Assembly: GCF_004168625.1 (NCBI RefSeq)
Contig: NZ_SDWW01000003.1
Location: 87,433 to 151,432, forward strand
Source: Pengzhenrongella frigida
GTDB taxonomy: Bacteria; Actinomycetota; Actinomycetes; Actinomycetales; Cellulomonadaceae
DNA length: 64,000 bases
Reading direction: 5' to 3'
In this document: piece by piece, positions 44,409 to 51,990 of the stretch
Layout of the letters: every line of letters begins with the position of its first letter
Position numbering within the stretch: position 1 is the stretch's first letter
Program-made: the position numbers and the translations under genes
Notes under the pieces: model-generated
The model's input: only the letters and a program-made list of their open reading frames with translations
Databases searched by the model: none
What the model was told of the DNA's origin: nothing

Positions 44409-45107
44409 CTAGGGCGTCACGCGGGCGTTACCCCAGACTGCATAACCGCGGTCAGTGCAAAGATTCGGTTCCGGACCAATGTATCTTTGCTCGAGTACTA
44501 GTCGCAGTTCACCCTTGACTGACTTCGAAATTACAACCGGTGTGCCGAATCCGACTTCGCCCTCGAAAATGAGATCATTGACTGTGCGAACTGTAATTAG
44601 AACGCGGGCGCTCGTGTCAGACGAATCGTCAAGTCCGATTGTCGCGTCAAAGGTACTGAAATCCGCCGAAAGGTCGTACTCGTACTTGTTGCTTTGATCC
44701 CGCACGCATCCACCGGTGGCGGCGCTGACGGAGCGGACAAAGGACTCACCCGCGATACTGCGTGGCAATGTCAATGGGTCGCTGCTTGAGGAGTCAGCAG
44801 GCATATCTATCAAGAACGCAGGGGACGTCGTAACTTCCGCGGTACCTGTGTCCGATGCGGGAGGCGGGATAACTTCGGTTGCCGTTTCAGTCGCACCGGG
44901 CACTGGTTCAGGACTGCTTGGTGGCGACTGGTCAGAAGATTCGTGGTCTGCCGGGCTAGTTGATTTGATCGCTCGAATGGACTCGTTCGACTGTCCCGAA
45001 CTCCCGAAGAACAGAAAGCCGGCGGTCACGATCGTGGCAATCGCCGCAAGTCCACCAAGTACCAACATCAGTTCCTTAGCCCAGTCTGGGATTCTGAGTT
45101 CCGCCAT
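44409..45107 (-). CDS. membrane-anchored protein with NPCBM-like domain
   Basis: A 232-residue protein. It starts MAELRIPDWAKEL, has one helix at residues 14-38 (LMLVLGGLAAIATIVTAGFL), then a 90-residue Ser/Thr/Pro/Glu-rich spacer and a C-terminal domain of about 100 residues. That domain (SADFSTFDATIGLDDSSDTS, GEVGFGTPVVISKSVKGELR, CTDRGYAVWGNARV) looks like the NPCBM/NEW2 carbohydrate-binding fold seen on secreted glycosidases. Orientation with the C-terminus outside is likely. It may bind glycans. ATG 45107 has TACCCT six bases upstream and no Shine-Dalgarno. Codon use is clearly less GC-rich than in the flanks. Confidence 0.72.
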   Translation of the reverse strand: MAELRIPDWAKELMLVLGGLAAIATIVTAGFLFFGSSGQSNESIRAIKSTSPADHESSDQSPPSSPEPVPGATETATEVIPPPASDTGTAEVTTSPAFLIDMPADSSSSDPLTLPRSIAGESFVRSVSAATGGCVRDQSNKYEYDLSADFSTFDATIGLDDSSDTSARVLITVRTVNDLIFEGEVGFGTPVVISKSVKGELRLVLEQRYIGPEPNLCTDRGYAVWGNARVTP

Positions 45108-45113
45108 GGTCGA

Positions 45114-45119
45114 AGGGTA
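45114..45119 (-). promoter_or_regulatory. -10 box, leaderless NPCBM-like protein
   Basis: TACCCT on the minus strand ends six bases before ATG 45107. Confidence 0.5.
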
Positions 45120-45578
45120 GTCGATATGTCCATTTTGGGGGAGGCGAAGCTCGACGAAGACGCCCGCCAAGCTCTCGGCCGGCGGACGTTCATCAGGCGG
45201 GCCAGCCGCAAGGTTGGTGACGGCGCGCACGACGACCCGGAACTGAACCCCTCACGCAGCCATACTCTTCTTTCACTCCGCGCCGAGGACGGTCCCGCCG
45301 AGGCGCGGCGGCCGGTGTGTCAGGGCCGTCATCGCGGCACGTAGGAGCCGTCGAACCGGGCGTCGGAAGTATCCGGACATGCCGAAAGTCGGATGCGGGC
45401 ATCCCGTTTCGTCGCGCCCAGCGAGGCGCATGTCGGAAACTCAGCATGACGTCCGAGTCGACGTGTTCTGAAGCTCGGAGCACCTGGGCGGCGACGCTCC
45501 GATCGCTGGGCGACGAACGAGTCCACGGACCGCAACGGACCAGTGCGGTTACAGCTGCACGCTGGTGCCATTCGGCCC
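45120..45578. other. intergenic stretch downstream of ATP-grasp operon
   Basis: I find no convincing gene. Frames on both strands lack ribosome sites and recognisable features. No short precursor-peptide gene could be identified, although this is where one might lie, downstream of the ATP-grasp ligase. Confidence 0.4.
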
Positions 45579-46508
45579 TCAGCGCTCGTGGCGTAGCAGG
45601 TAGCGGGCCAGTGCGGCGGAAAGGGGCAGTCCCGTGCTGATCTCGACGAAGAGGAACTGCCCCTGCGGGTTGATCTCGAAGAAGACGAATTCGCCCTCGG
45701 GAGTCACCCTCAGGTCGATGGCGCCGAACACCAAGTTCAGGTCTTTCATGAGGCGACGGAGTTTGTCCGCAATGTCTCGGGGCAGGGCCAGCGGCTCGCA
45801 TTCGGCGTCCAAATCGAGCCGGGAATCGACGGTGCCAGGCGCGACGGCGATCTTCATGGTGAAGATGTCGGAGCCGATCACCGTGGCCCGGACGTCGTAG
45901 GCCGCGTCGATGCGCTCCTGGAAGATTGTGGGCGTGTAGGCAAGATCAGGCAGCGCGTCGCGGTCGGCCTCGCGCCAAGACCGGGTCTCGGCGATGCCCT
46001 CCCTCGCGACGGTTAGAACCTTGTGCACGACGCGGCCTCGGTGCTCGTAGATGAATCTCTCAACATCCTCGCGGTAATTGGAAATGAGGGTGTCGGGCAC
46101 GCGCAGGCCGGCGCGCCGCGCGAGCGCGAGCTGGAGCGGTTTGACCGCCGCGCTCTGCGCCCACACCGGGCTGACGAGTTCGATTCCGGCGGAGGCAAAC
46201 AGCCCGTCAATCGCCGCATTCCACTCTCGCAGAACGAAGCCGCGGTCGTCCGGATCGCGCACCTCCGGGCTGGGTCGCGGCCGACCGACTCGGCGCACCC
46301 AGATCGAGCTGATCTGGTCGAACGCGATCCGTCGGCCGGCTTTGGTGGTAACCCCTCCGGACTCACCTCTGCCAATGCTGTGGCTCAGCAGCGCCCCGGT
46401 GCCGAACTCGTCCATGTCTAGGATGACGGCCTCAGCCCTCTCCGACTCGATGTCGGCGGCGACGGAAAGGGCGTGGATATCGTCTTGGGGTGCGATGATC
46501 AGGATCAT
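45579..46508 (-). CDS. MvdD/TgmB-like ATP-grasp ligase (graspetide type)
   Basis: A 309-residue ATP-grasp enzyme. The N-terminal pre-ATP-grasp domain (ILIIAPQDDIHALSVAADIE, SSIWVRRVGRPRPSPEV) matches ligases that modify ribosomal peptides. KPLQLALARRAGLRVPDTLI and VVHKVL bind nucleotide, IFQERIDAAYDVRATVIG continues the core, and the C-terminus has the Mg-binding FFEINPQGQFLFVEISTGLP. Relatives form ester or amide links between Ser/Thr/Lys and Asp/Glu side chains of a precursor. ATG 46508 overlaps the upstream stop (ATGA), giving strict coupling to two small unrecognised proteins that may be its substrate or partners. Confidence 0.87.
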   Translation of the reverse strand: MILIIAPQDDIHALSVAADIESERAEAVILDMDEFGTGALLSHSIGRGESGGVTTKAGRRIAFDQISSIWVRRVGRPRPSPEVRDPDDRGFVLREWNAAIDGLFASAGIELVSPVWAQSAAVKPLQLALARRAGLRVPDTLISNYREDVERFIYEHRGRVVHKVLTVAREGIAETRSWREADRDALPDLAYTPTIFQERIDAAYDVRATVIGSDIFTMKIAVAPGTVDSRLDLDAECEPLALPRDIADKLRRLMKDLNLVFGAIDLRVTPEGEFVFFEINPQGQFLFVEISTGLPLSAALARYLLRHER

Positions 46509-46936
46509 GGCGCCGTGCGGAGACCGCGCCTGGTGAGGTAGTCGCGCTCCAGTTCGTCATAGCGAGCCGAGAATGTTGATCGGGCGGCGGTGCCGTCTCG
46601 CGTAGAGAACGCGAACGGCCGTCTGCCTCGTAGGAGTTCGCGGAACGGACGTGCCGGGTAGACGCCTCGTACCGTCGCGCCCTTTCGCAGGGTCAACTCG
46701 ACTGTGCCAACGACAAAATCGTCGCCCTCTAACGACCGGGCAGAGACGATGTCCTGCTGACCGAACTCGAAAACCTGATCGGCGATCACGAGGCGAACGC
46801 CGTCTCCCGGTCCGGGCAGCAGCGACCCTTTGAGTCTTGACTCGACTTCGACGGGGCGTGCCACCGGAAGCCGGGTCAAGAGAGAGGCAAGCGGATCCTC
46901 GTCGGTCCCGCCACTGAGGCTGCCGTCCTCCGTCAC
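46505..46936 (-). CDS. unknown protein, middle gene of ATP-grasp operon
   Basis: A 143-residue soluble protein not recognised by family. Residues 35-95 look like a small beta-rich domain (VRLVIADQVFEFGQQDIVSA, VVGTVELTLRKGATVRGVYP), and residues 95-143 a basic helical tail (FSARYDELERDYLTRRGL). The beta region resembles in pattern the one in the upstream 148-residue protein: strand, then an Asp-Ile-x-x-(A/V) turn, then a strand ending in TVR. They may be distant relatives. GTG 46936 overlaps the upstream stop (GTGA), and its own stop overlaps the ligase start. It could be a leader-binding partner for the ligase. Confidence 0.75.
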   Translation of the reverse strand: MTEDGSLSGGTDEDPLASLLTRLPVARPVEVESRLKGSLLPGPGDGVRLVIADQVFEFGQQDIVSARSLEGDDFVVGTVELTLRKGATVRGVYPARPFRELLRGRRPFAFSTRDGTAARSTFSARYDELERDYLTRRGLRTAP

Positions 46937-47379
46937 AGGACGGCGAAGGTGTTGTTCCAGTCGTCGATTACGACCTCTTGAAAGTCGTTGCCGATGTTGT
47001 CGTGGATGCTTCTTGTGCTCCTTGTGCCCGTAGGGTAAGGGCCGCTCGGAATGGTGCCGCCGCCGTCGCCCGCCCTAAGTAGTGCTGTGGCGACCATGGA
47101 TGCCCCCCCGGCGTCACCGGTCTCGATCCGGATCAGGCGGACCGTCGAGGAGTCCTTGACGTTCACGGCGACGGCATTCGGATGGCCTCCGATCTCGGAG
47201 ACATCCTCGATCTCCGCCAGCGGGATCTCGACGATGCCGCCGTTCGTGCTGAGGTGCAAAGCGGTCTCGCTGTACGACACCGCGACTCCGCGGAACAGCG
47301 CACTGTCCGTCCCGACATTTCCGGTAACCGTCAGCCGCTTCAGCAACTCGCCAAGTTCCATCTTCTTCTTGTCGGCCAT
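46933..47379 (-). CDS. unknown protein, first gene of ATP-grasp operon; possible substrate
   Basis: A 148-residue protein. Residues 7-95 are predicted to be compact and beta-rich (ALHLSTNGGIVEIPLAEIED, AVAVNVKDSSTVRLIRI). After a Gly-rich hinge (AGDGGGTIPSGPYP) comes a 32-residue tail with hydroxyl residues first (TGTRSTRS) and acidic residues after (IHDNIGNDFQEVVIDDW). That layout, donors then acceptors, is what a graspetide-type ligase would crosslink, so this may be a large precursor with a C-terminal core. The tail could also be simply disordered. AAGGA lies seven bases before ATG 47379, and a CRP-like palindrome lies 32 bases upstream. Confidence 0.75.
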   Translation of the reverse strand: MADKKKMELGELLKRLTVTGNVGTDSALFRGVAVSYSETALHLSTNGGIVEIPLAEIEDVSEIGGHPNAVAVNVKDSSTVRLIRIETGDAGGASMVATALLRAGDGGGTIPSGPYPTGTRSTRSIHDNIGNDFQEVVIDDWNNTFAVL

Positions 47380-47410
47380 CGACGTTTCCTTCCTGTACCA
47401 CTACTCCGAG

Positions 47411-47426
47411 TGTGATCCAGATCACG
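47411..47426. promoter_or_regulatory. CRP-like binding site before ATP-grasp operon
   Basis: TGTGATCCAGATCACG matches the CRP half-sites TGTGA-N6-TCACA with one mismatch. It lies 32 bases upstream of the first gene, a position that would suit repression, or activation if the promoter is further upstream. Confidence 0.5.
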
Positions 47427-47459
47427 TGCCCGCGCAATAGTTGAGTCTGGCGCGGTGGT

Positions 47460-47669
47460 GTGCGAGTAGCCGGTGAGCGTGTCCTGCGGACGCAGGTGCG
47501 GACTCTGGCCGACCGGATGGTGGGCTGGCTCGACTCCCGCGCGGAGCACGTGCTTGCTGATGCACGGCAGCAACGCCACGAGTGCCGCAAGTTGAAAGCC
47601 GCGGCGGACCCGGCATTGAATCGACTCCTGGACACACTCCTGGATCCGTTTCTGCTGAGTAAACGGTGA
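47460..47669 (+). CDS. possible small gene or gene remnant
   Basis: A 69-residue frame from GTG 47460, divergent from the ATP-grasp operon. The product is helical and charged (VLADARQQRHECRKLKAAAD) with a hydrophobic end (LNRLLDTLLDPFLLS). Third-position GC is intermediate. There is no clear ribosome site and no family match. It may be a remnant of a larger mobile-element gene next to the tRNA. Confidence 0.25.
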   Translation: MRVAGERVLRTQVRTLADRMVGWLDSRAEHVLADARQQRHECRKLKAAADPALNRLLDTLLDPFLLSKR

Positions 47670-47742
47670 GTTGGCCAGTCTCTCGATCATGTCGAGATCA
47701 GATGAGGGTGAACGTCTTGGCAGGTCAGGTGATGCATCTAGG

Positions 47743-47816
47743 TGCCCCGAGTGGGATTCGAACCCACACTGGATCGGGTTTGAGCCGAACGCCTCTGCCG
47801 ATTGGGCTATCGGGGC
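47743..47816 (-). tRNA. tRNA-Leu (anticodon CAA), short variable loop
   Basis: A complete cloverleaf: acceptor GCCCCGA/TCGGGGC (7 of 7 pairs), a 3-pair D stem with a Leu-like loop CAATCGGCAGA, anticodon loop CTCAAAC (anticodon CAA, reads UUG), T arm GTGGG-TTCGAAT-CCCAC and discriminator A. CCA is not fully encoded. The variable region is only CCAGT (5 bases), whereas leucine tRNAs normally have a long variable arm. The anticodon stem has one T-T mismatch at its base. It marks the right edge of the low-GC segment. Confidence 0.93.
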
Positions 47817-47906
47817 CTGCGCGCCGCGAGCGGCGTGCCCGGTCAGGTTACCGGTTGTGTGGTGCAGCCGACGCCGTTGGCGCGCACTCGCGCCCTGCTG
47901 CACCGG

Positions 47907-47912
47907 TAGTCT
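47907..47912 (+). promoter_or_regulatory. -10 box, leaderless pdtaR-like gene
   Basis: TAGTCT ends six bases before GTG 47919. Confidence 0.55.
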
Positions 47913-47918
47913 TGCCCG

Positions 47919-48605
47919 GTGACTTCACAGGACGCGAATTCGGACGAGCCGACGCCGGCTGTCCCACTTGACCTCCCTCCGCTGCTCCCCGAGCCGGCCG
48001 CACCGCCGCTCGTGGTCCAGGGCCGTCCGGCGCGCCGCGCCGTCGTGGCCGAGGACGAGGCCCTGATCCGGATGGACGTCGTCGAGACGCTCCGCGAGGC
48101 AGGGTTCGACGTCGTCGGCGAGGCCGGCGACGGTGAAGAGGCCGTCCGGCTCGCGACCGAGCTCAAGCCCGACGTCGTCATCATGGACGTCAAGATGCCC
48201 ATCCTCGACGGCATCTCGGCCGCCGAGCGGATCGGCAAGGCGCACCTCGCGCCCGTCGTGCTGCTCACGGCGTTCTCGCAGACCGAGCTGGTCGAGCGGG
48301 CGCGTGACGCCGGCGCGATGGCGTACGTGGTCAAGCCCTTCAGCCCGGCCGACCTGCTGCCCGCCGTCGAGATCGCGATCTCTCGGTACGCGCAGATCAC
48401 GGCGCTCGAGTCCGAGGTGCTCGACCTGGCGGAGCGGTTCGAGACCCGCAAGCGCCTCGATCGTGCCAAGGGCCTGCTCATGACGAAGATGGGGCTGTCC
48501 GAGCCCGAGTCGTTCCGCTGGATCCAGAAGACGTCGATGGACCGTCGGCTGACCATGCGCGAGGTGGCCGACGCCGTCATCGAGCAGGTCGGCGGCGCGA
48601 GCTGA
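47919..48605 (+). CDS. pdtaR: ANTAR response regulator, PdtaR-like
   Basis: A 228-residue regulator. A 35-residue Pro-rich N-terminal tail precedes a receiver domain (AVVAEDEALIRMDVVETLRE; phosphoacceptor Asp in VVIMDVKMPILDG near residue 90; Lys in AYVVKPFSPADLL). The C-terminal ANTAR domain is RLDRAKGLLMTKMGLSEPES with WIQKTSMDRRLTMREVADAV. It matches mycobacterial Rv1626/PdtaR, which is phosphorylated by the kinase PdtaS and acts by binding RNA hairpins. No kinase gene is adjacent. Leaderless start; a strong terminator follows. Confidence 0.93.
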   Translation: MTSQDANSDEPTPAVPLDLPPLLPEPAAPPLVVQGRPARRAVVAEDEALIRMDVVETLREAGFDVVGEAGDGEEAVRLATELKPDVVIMDVKMPILDGISAAERIGKAHLAPVVLLTAFSQTELVERARDAGAMAYVVKPFSPADLLPAVEIAISRYAQITALESEVLDLAERFETRKRLDRAKGLLMTKMGLSEPESFRWIQKTSMDRRLTMREVADAVIEQVGGAS

Positions 48606-48630
48606 GCTCAGCGCTCCCGCGCATCGCATC

Positions 48631-48668
48631 GGGCCCGGTTTCTCCCCAGGGGAGGAGCCGGGCCCTTT
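48631..48668 (+). terminator. intrinsic terminator after pdtaR
   Basis: GGGCCCGG pairs with CCGGGCCC (48658-48665) around a loop with further TCTCCCC/GGGGAGGA pairing, and TTT follows. It lies 25 bases past the pdtaR stop. Confidence 0.8.
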
Positions 48669-48832
48669 GCGTGCTCGGCGACCGGCGGTAGGTCACGCTT
48701 TGGTACCGACTGTGTTTGAGACGGCATTCGTCACATGCCGGACACATTAGACCGCTACCTTTCCGGCACAGACCTCGTCAGGGTGGATGGCCCGCCCCCG
48801 GGAAGCAGTACTGAGCAGAGGGGTACGACAGC

Positions 48833-50083
48833 ATGATTCGATCGAAAAACGCAGCCCGCGCCGCAGCACTTGCCGGAGCGATTGCCCTTGTCCTGACCGC
48901 GTGCTCGAGCAGTGACGCCGGAGAATCCGGCGACGAGACCGCCGCCGCCACGCCACTGATCGTCGGCACGCTGCTGCCGGAGACCGGGTCGCTCGCGTTC
49001 CTCGGCCCGCCCGAGATCGCCGGCGTCGGGCTTGCTGTGAAGGAGATCAACGAAGCCGGCGGGGTCCTCGGTCTGGACGTCGAGCTCGAGAACGCCGACT
49101 CGTCCGATGCGGACAACGCGGAGATCGCGACGCAGTCCGTGACGGACCTGAAGAGCAAGGACGTGCAGGTCATCATCGGTGCGGCGTCGTCGGCCGTGAC
49201 CCGCAACGTCGTCGAAGACATCACCAACGCCAAGATCGTCCAGATCTCGCCGGCCAACACCGCGACGGACCTGAGCGGCAAGAGCCCGTTCTACTTCCGC
49301 ACCGCCCCCTCGGACGTGCTCCAGGGTGCGGCGCTCGGCAAGCTGGTCCTGGGTGACGGGCACGCGAACGTCGGCGTGCTGGTGTTCAACGACGACTACG
49401 GCACCTCGCTGCGGGACGTCCTGAAGACCACGCTCGAGGCCGAGGGTGCCACGATCACCTACGGCAACGAGGGTGAGGAGTTCGACCCGAAGGCCACCAG
49501 CTTCGCCGACCCGGTGACCGCCGTCGTCTCGACGAACCCCGACGCGATCGTCATCATCGCGTTCGCCCAGACCAAGCAGATCATCCCGGAGCTCGTGGCC
49601 AAGGGCTACGACATGTCCAAGGTCTACTTCGTGGACGGCAACCTCAGCGACTACAGCGCCGACTTCGAGCCGGGCACCCTCGAGGGCGCCCAGGGGACCC
49701 TGCCGGGTGCCTTCCCGGACGATGCGTTCCAGGAGAAGCTGCTGAGCATCGACTCGAGCCTCAAGGACTTCTCGTACGCGGCCGAGTCCTATGACGCCAC
49801 CAACCTCGCTGCGCTCGCCGCAGTCAAGGGCGGCGCCACGGACGGCACGACCATCCAGGCCAGCCTGGCGGCCGTGTCGGGCGCCGACGGCGGTACGGAG
49901 TGCACCGGCTTCAAGGAGTGCGCCGATCTGCTCGCCGACGGCGAGGACATCGACTACACCGCGATCTCCGGTGCAGGCCCGTTCAACGCCGACAACGACC
50001 CGTCGACCGCACTGATCGGCGTCTACCAGTACGGCGCGGACAACAAGTACACCTTCATCAAGGCTGAGGCCGGCTCGCTCTGA
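48833..50083 (+). CDS. livK: branched-chain amino-acid ABC binding lipoprotein
   Basis: A 416-residue periplasmic-binding-type protein anchored as a lipoprotein (AAALAGAIALVLTAC; Cys 24). The type I fold shows VGTLLPETGSLAFLGPPEIA, AVKEINEAGGVLG, IIGAASSAVTRNVVEDI and VLVFNDDYGTSL, as in LivJ/LivK. It delivers branched-chain amino acids or related amides to LivHM. It is on the plus strand, convergent with the livHMGF operon rather than part of it, so expression is separate. A terminator follows 40 bases after the stop. Confidence 0.92.
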   Translation: MIRSKNAARAAALAGAIALVLTACSSSDAGESGDETAAATPLIVGTLLPETGSLAFLGPPEIAGVGLAVKEINEAGGVLGLDVELENADSSDADNAEIATQSVTDLKSKDVQVIIGAASSAVTRNVVEDITNAKIVQISPANTATDLSGKSPFYFRTAPSDVLQGAALGKLVLGDGHANVGVLVFNDDYGTSLRDVLKTTLEAEGATITYGNEGEEFDPKATSFADPVTAVVSTNPDAIVIIAFAQTKQIIPELVAKGYDMSKVYFVDGNLSDYSADFEPGTLEGAQGTLPGAFPDDAFQEKLLSIDSSLKDFSYAAESYDATNLAALAAVKGGATDGTTIQASLAAVSGADGGTECTGFKECADLLADGEDIDYTAISGAGPFNADNDPSTALIGVYQYGADNKYTFIKAEAGSL

Positions 50084-50118
50084 CCTCTGGTCGGCTGAGC
50101 ACGACCGCACGCACGACG

Positions 50119-50153
50119 GCGGGCCCGGTGGGAACTCCCCACCGGGCCCGCTT
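50119..50153 (+). terminator. intrinsic terminator after livK
   Basis: A 13-base stem (CGGGCCCGGTGGG with CCCACCGGGCCCG) and short loop are followed by CTTT. Confidence 0.85.
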
Positions 50154-50196
50154 TCGTCGTCTGGCGGCGGGCGCGGTCTGGCCCACGGGTGCGGGC

Positions 50197-50244
50197 GCGA
50201 CGACGGACGGGCCCGGGGGAGATCCCCGGGCCCGTCCGTCGTGC
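50197..50244 (-). terminator. strong hairpin, likely livF-side terminator
   Basis: A long near-perfect stem (ACGACGGACGGGCCCGGGG with its complement) closes on a 4-5 base loop, 23 bases past the livF stop. No clear T-run follows on either strand, but the stem is the strongest in this convergent gap. Confidence 0.6.
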
Positions 50245-50266
50245 GTGTGTTCGGCGTGAACCGTGC

Positions 50267-51067
50267 CTAGGCGAGCTTGGCGCGGTCGGCGGTCTCCTGG
50301 TCGGCGGCGAGCGTGCCGAGGTAGAGCTCGATGACCTTCGGGTCGTTCATCAGCTCACGACCGGGCGCGGTGTACGCGTTGCGGCCCTGGTCGAGCACGT
50401 AGCCGCGGTCGCAGATCTGCAGGGCGCGACGCGCGTTCTGCTCGACGATCACGATGGAGACCCCGGCCTTGTTGATCCGGCGGGTCCGGATGAAGGTCTC
50501 GTCCTGGCGCACCGGGGACAGGCCGGCGGACGGCTCGTCCAGGAGCAGCACCGAGGGCTCCATCATCAGCGCCCGGGCCATCGCGACCATCTGCCGCTCG
50601 CCGCCGGAGAGCGAGCCGGCGCGCTGCTTGCGGCGGTCCCCGAGGATCGGGAACAGGTCGACGATGAACGCGAATCGCTCCGCGTACCGCTTGGGGGCCT
50701 GGAAGAGGCCCATCTGCAGGTTCTCCTCGATCGTGAGCGAGGGGAACACGTTGTTGTTCTGGGGCACGAACCCCACCCCGCGACGGACCAGGGAGTCCGC
50801 GCGGTGGTTCGTGATGTCCTGACCGTCCAGCACCACGCTCCCGGAACGGACGTTCACGAGCCCGAACAGGGCCTTGAGCAGGGTCGACTTGCCGGCGCCG
50901 TTCGGGCCGATGATGCCGACGAGCTCACCGCGATGCACCTCGAGGTCGCAGCCGTTGAGGATGTTGACCCCGGGCACGTACCCGGCCACGAGGTTGTCCG
51001 CGCGCAGCAGGGGCTCGCTGGTGGGGGGCGTCGACGAGCCCGGTCCGGCAGCGGTCGTGGCGGTCAT
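50267..51067 (-). CDS. livF: branched-chain amino-acid ABC ATPase LivF
   Basis: A 266-residue ATPase: Walker A IIGPNGAGKSTLLKAL near residue 55, VPQNNNVFPSLTIEENLQMG at the Q-loop, signature SLSGGERQMVAMARAL, Walker B VLLLDEPSAGLSP and VIVEQNARRAL. The LivF-type EQN motif after Walker B separates it from LivG. ATG 51067 overlaps the livG stop (ATGA). Last gene of livHMGF. Confidence 0.93.
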   Translation of the reverse strand: MTATTAAGPGSSTPPTSEPLLRADNLVAGYVPGVNILNGCDLEVHRGELVGIIGPNGAGKSTLLKALFGLVNVRSGSVVLDGQDITNHRADSLVRRGVGFVPQNNNVFPSLTIEENLQMGLFQAPKRYAERFAFIVDLFPILGDRRKQRAGSLSGGERQMVAMARALMMEPSVLLLDEPSAGLSPVRQDETFIRTRRINKAGVSIVIVEQNARRALQICDRGYVLDQGRNAYTAPGRELMNDPKVIELYLGTLAADQETADRAKLA

Positions 51068-51990
51068 CGTCGGTTCCCTTCGCGCAGTGCCTCGGCCTCG
51101 AGCTGTTCGGCGACCTCGTCGGTGAGCAGGCTGTCGTCGCCGAGGTCGGTGTCGTGGTGCGCGCCGAGATAGGCGTCGATCACCGCGGGGTCGTTCATCA
51201 CGGCGTCGGGCGGGCCCTCGGCGACCAGTCGGCCCTCCGCCATCACCACGACCCAGTCCGAGATGTGCCGCACCATGTGCATGTCGTGCTCGACGAACAG
51301 GACCGTGGTGCCGTCGTTCCGCAACGCCTGGATGTGCCCGAGCAGCGACTGGGTCAGCGCCGGGTTCACCCCGGCCATCGGCTCGTCGAGCATCACCATG
51401 GTGGGCTTGCTCATCAGGGCCCGGGCCATCTCGAGCAGCTTGCGCTGCCCCCCGGACAGGCTGCCCGCGAAGTCGTCCCGCTTCTCGATGAGCTTGAAGC
51501 GCTCGAGCAGGTCCTCCGCCTGGGCGGTGATCTCGCGCTCCCGGGCCCGCCACAGCGGCGGGACGAGCGCGGCGAACAGGTTCTCGCCGCGCTGGCCGGT
51601 CGCGCCCAGGCGCATGTTCTCGATCACGGTCATCCGGCTGAGCGCCTTGGTGAGCTGGAAGGTGCGCACCATGCCGGCCTGCGCGACCCGCGCCGCCGAG
51701 ACCCGGCCGAGGGGGCGTCCCTCGAAGCTCCACGTGCCGGCGTTCGGCCTGTCGAACCCGGTCATGAGGTTGAACAGCGTGGTCTTGCCGGCGCCGTTGG
51801 GCCCGATCAGCGCGGTGATGGAGCCGCGCTGCACCTCGAGGTGGTCGACGTCGACGGCGTGCACACCACCAAAGGTGCGCTGGACGCCGTCGGCCACGAG
51901 GATCGGGTCGGGCTTGTGTGCGCCCGGGACGCGGGAGATCTCCTGGGTCAGCGGGCCGGGAGCCGGCACCGCCAGAGGTTCAGTGGTCAC
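51064..51990 (-). CDS. livG: branched-chain amino-acid ABC ATPase LivG
   Basis: A 308-residue ATPase: LIGPNGAGKTTLFNLMTGF near residue 60, RTFQLTKALSRMTVIENM at the Q-loop, SLSGGQRKLLEMARALM, TMVMLDEPMAGVNP and FVEHDMHMVRHISD. The RTFQ and EHD motifs are LivG-specific. It carries a 30-residue N-terminal and a 35-residue acidic C-terminal extension. GTG 51990 overlaps the livM 3' end by 11 bases. Confidence 0.93.
   Translation of the reverse strand: MTTEPLAVPAPGPLTQEISRVPGAHKPDPILVADGVQRTFGGVHAVDVDHLEVQRGSITALIGPNGAGKTTLFNLMTGFDRPNAGTWSFEGRPLGRVSAARVAQAGMVRTFQLTKALSRMTVIENMRLGATGQRGENLFAALVPPLWRAREREITAQAEDLLERFKLIEKRDDFAGSLSGGQRKLLEMARALMSKPTMVMLDEPMAGVNPALTQSLLGHIQALRNDGTTVLFVEHDMHMVRHISDWVVVMAEGRLVAEGPPDAVMNDPAVIDAYLGAHHDTDLGDDSLLTDEVAEQLEAEALREGNRR

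Noticed and set aside
45193..45578. Possible graspetide precursor gene downstream of the ligase
   Set aside because: Frames here have no ribosome site and no repeated Thr/Glu core pattern; the upstream 148-residue protein is a better candidate.
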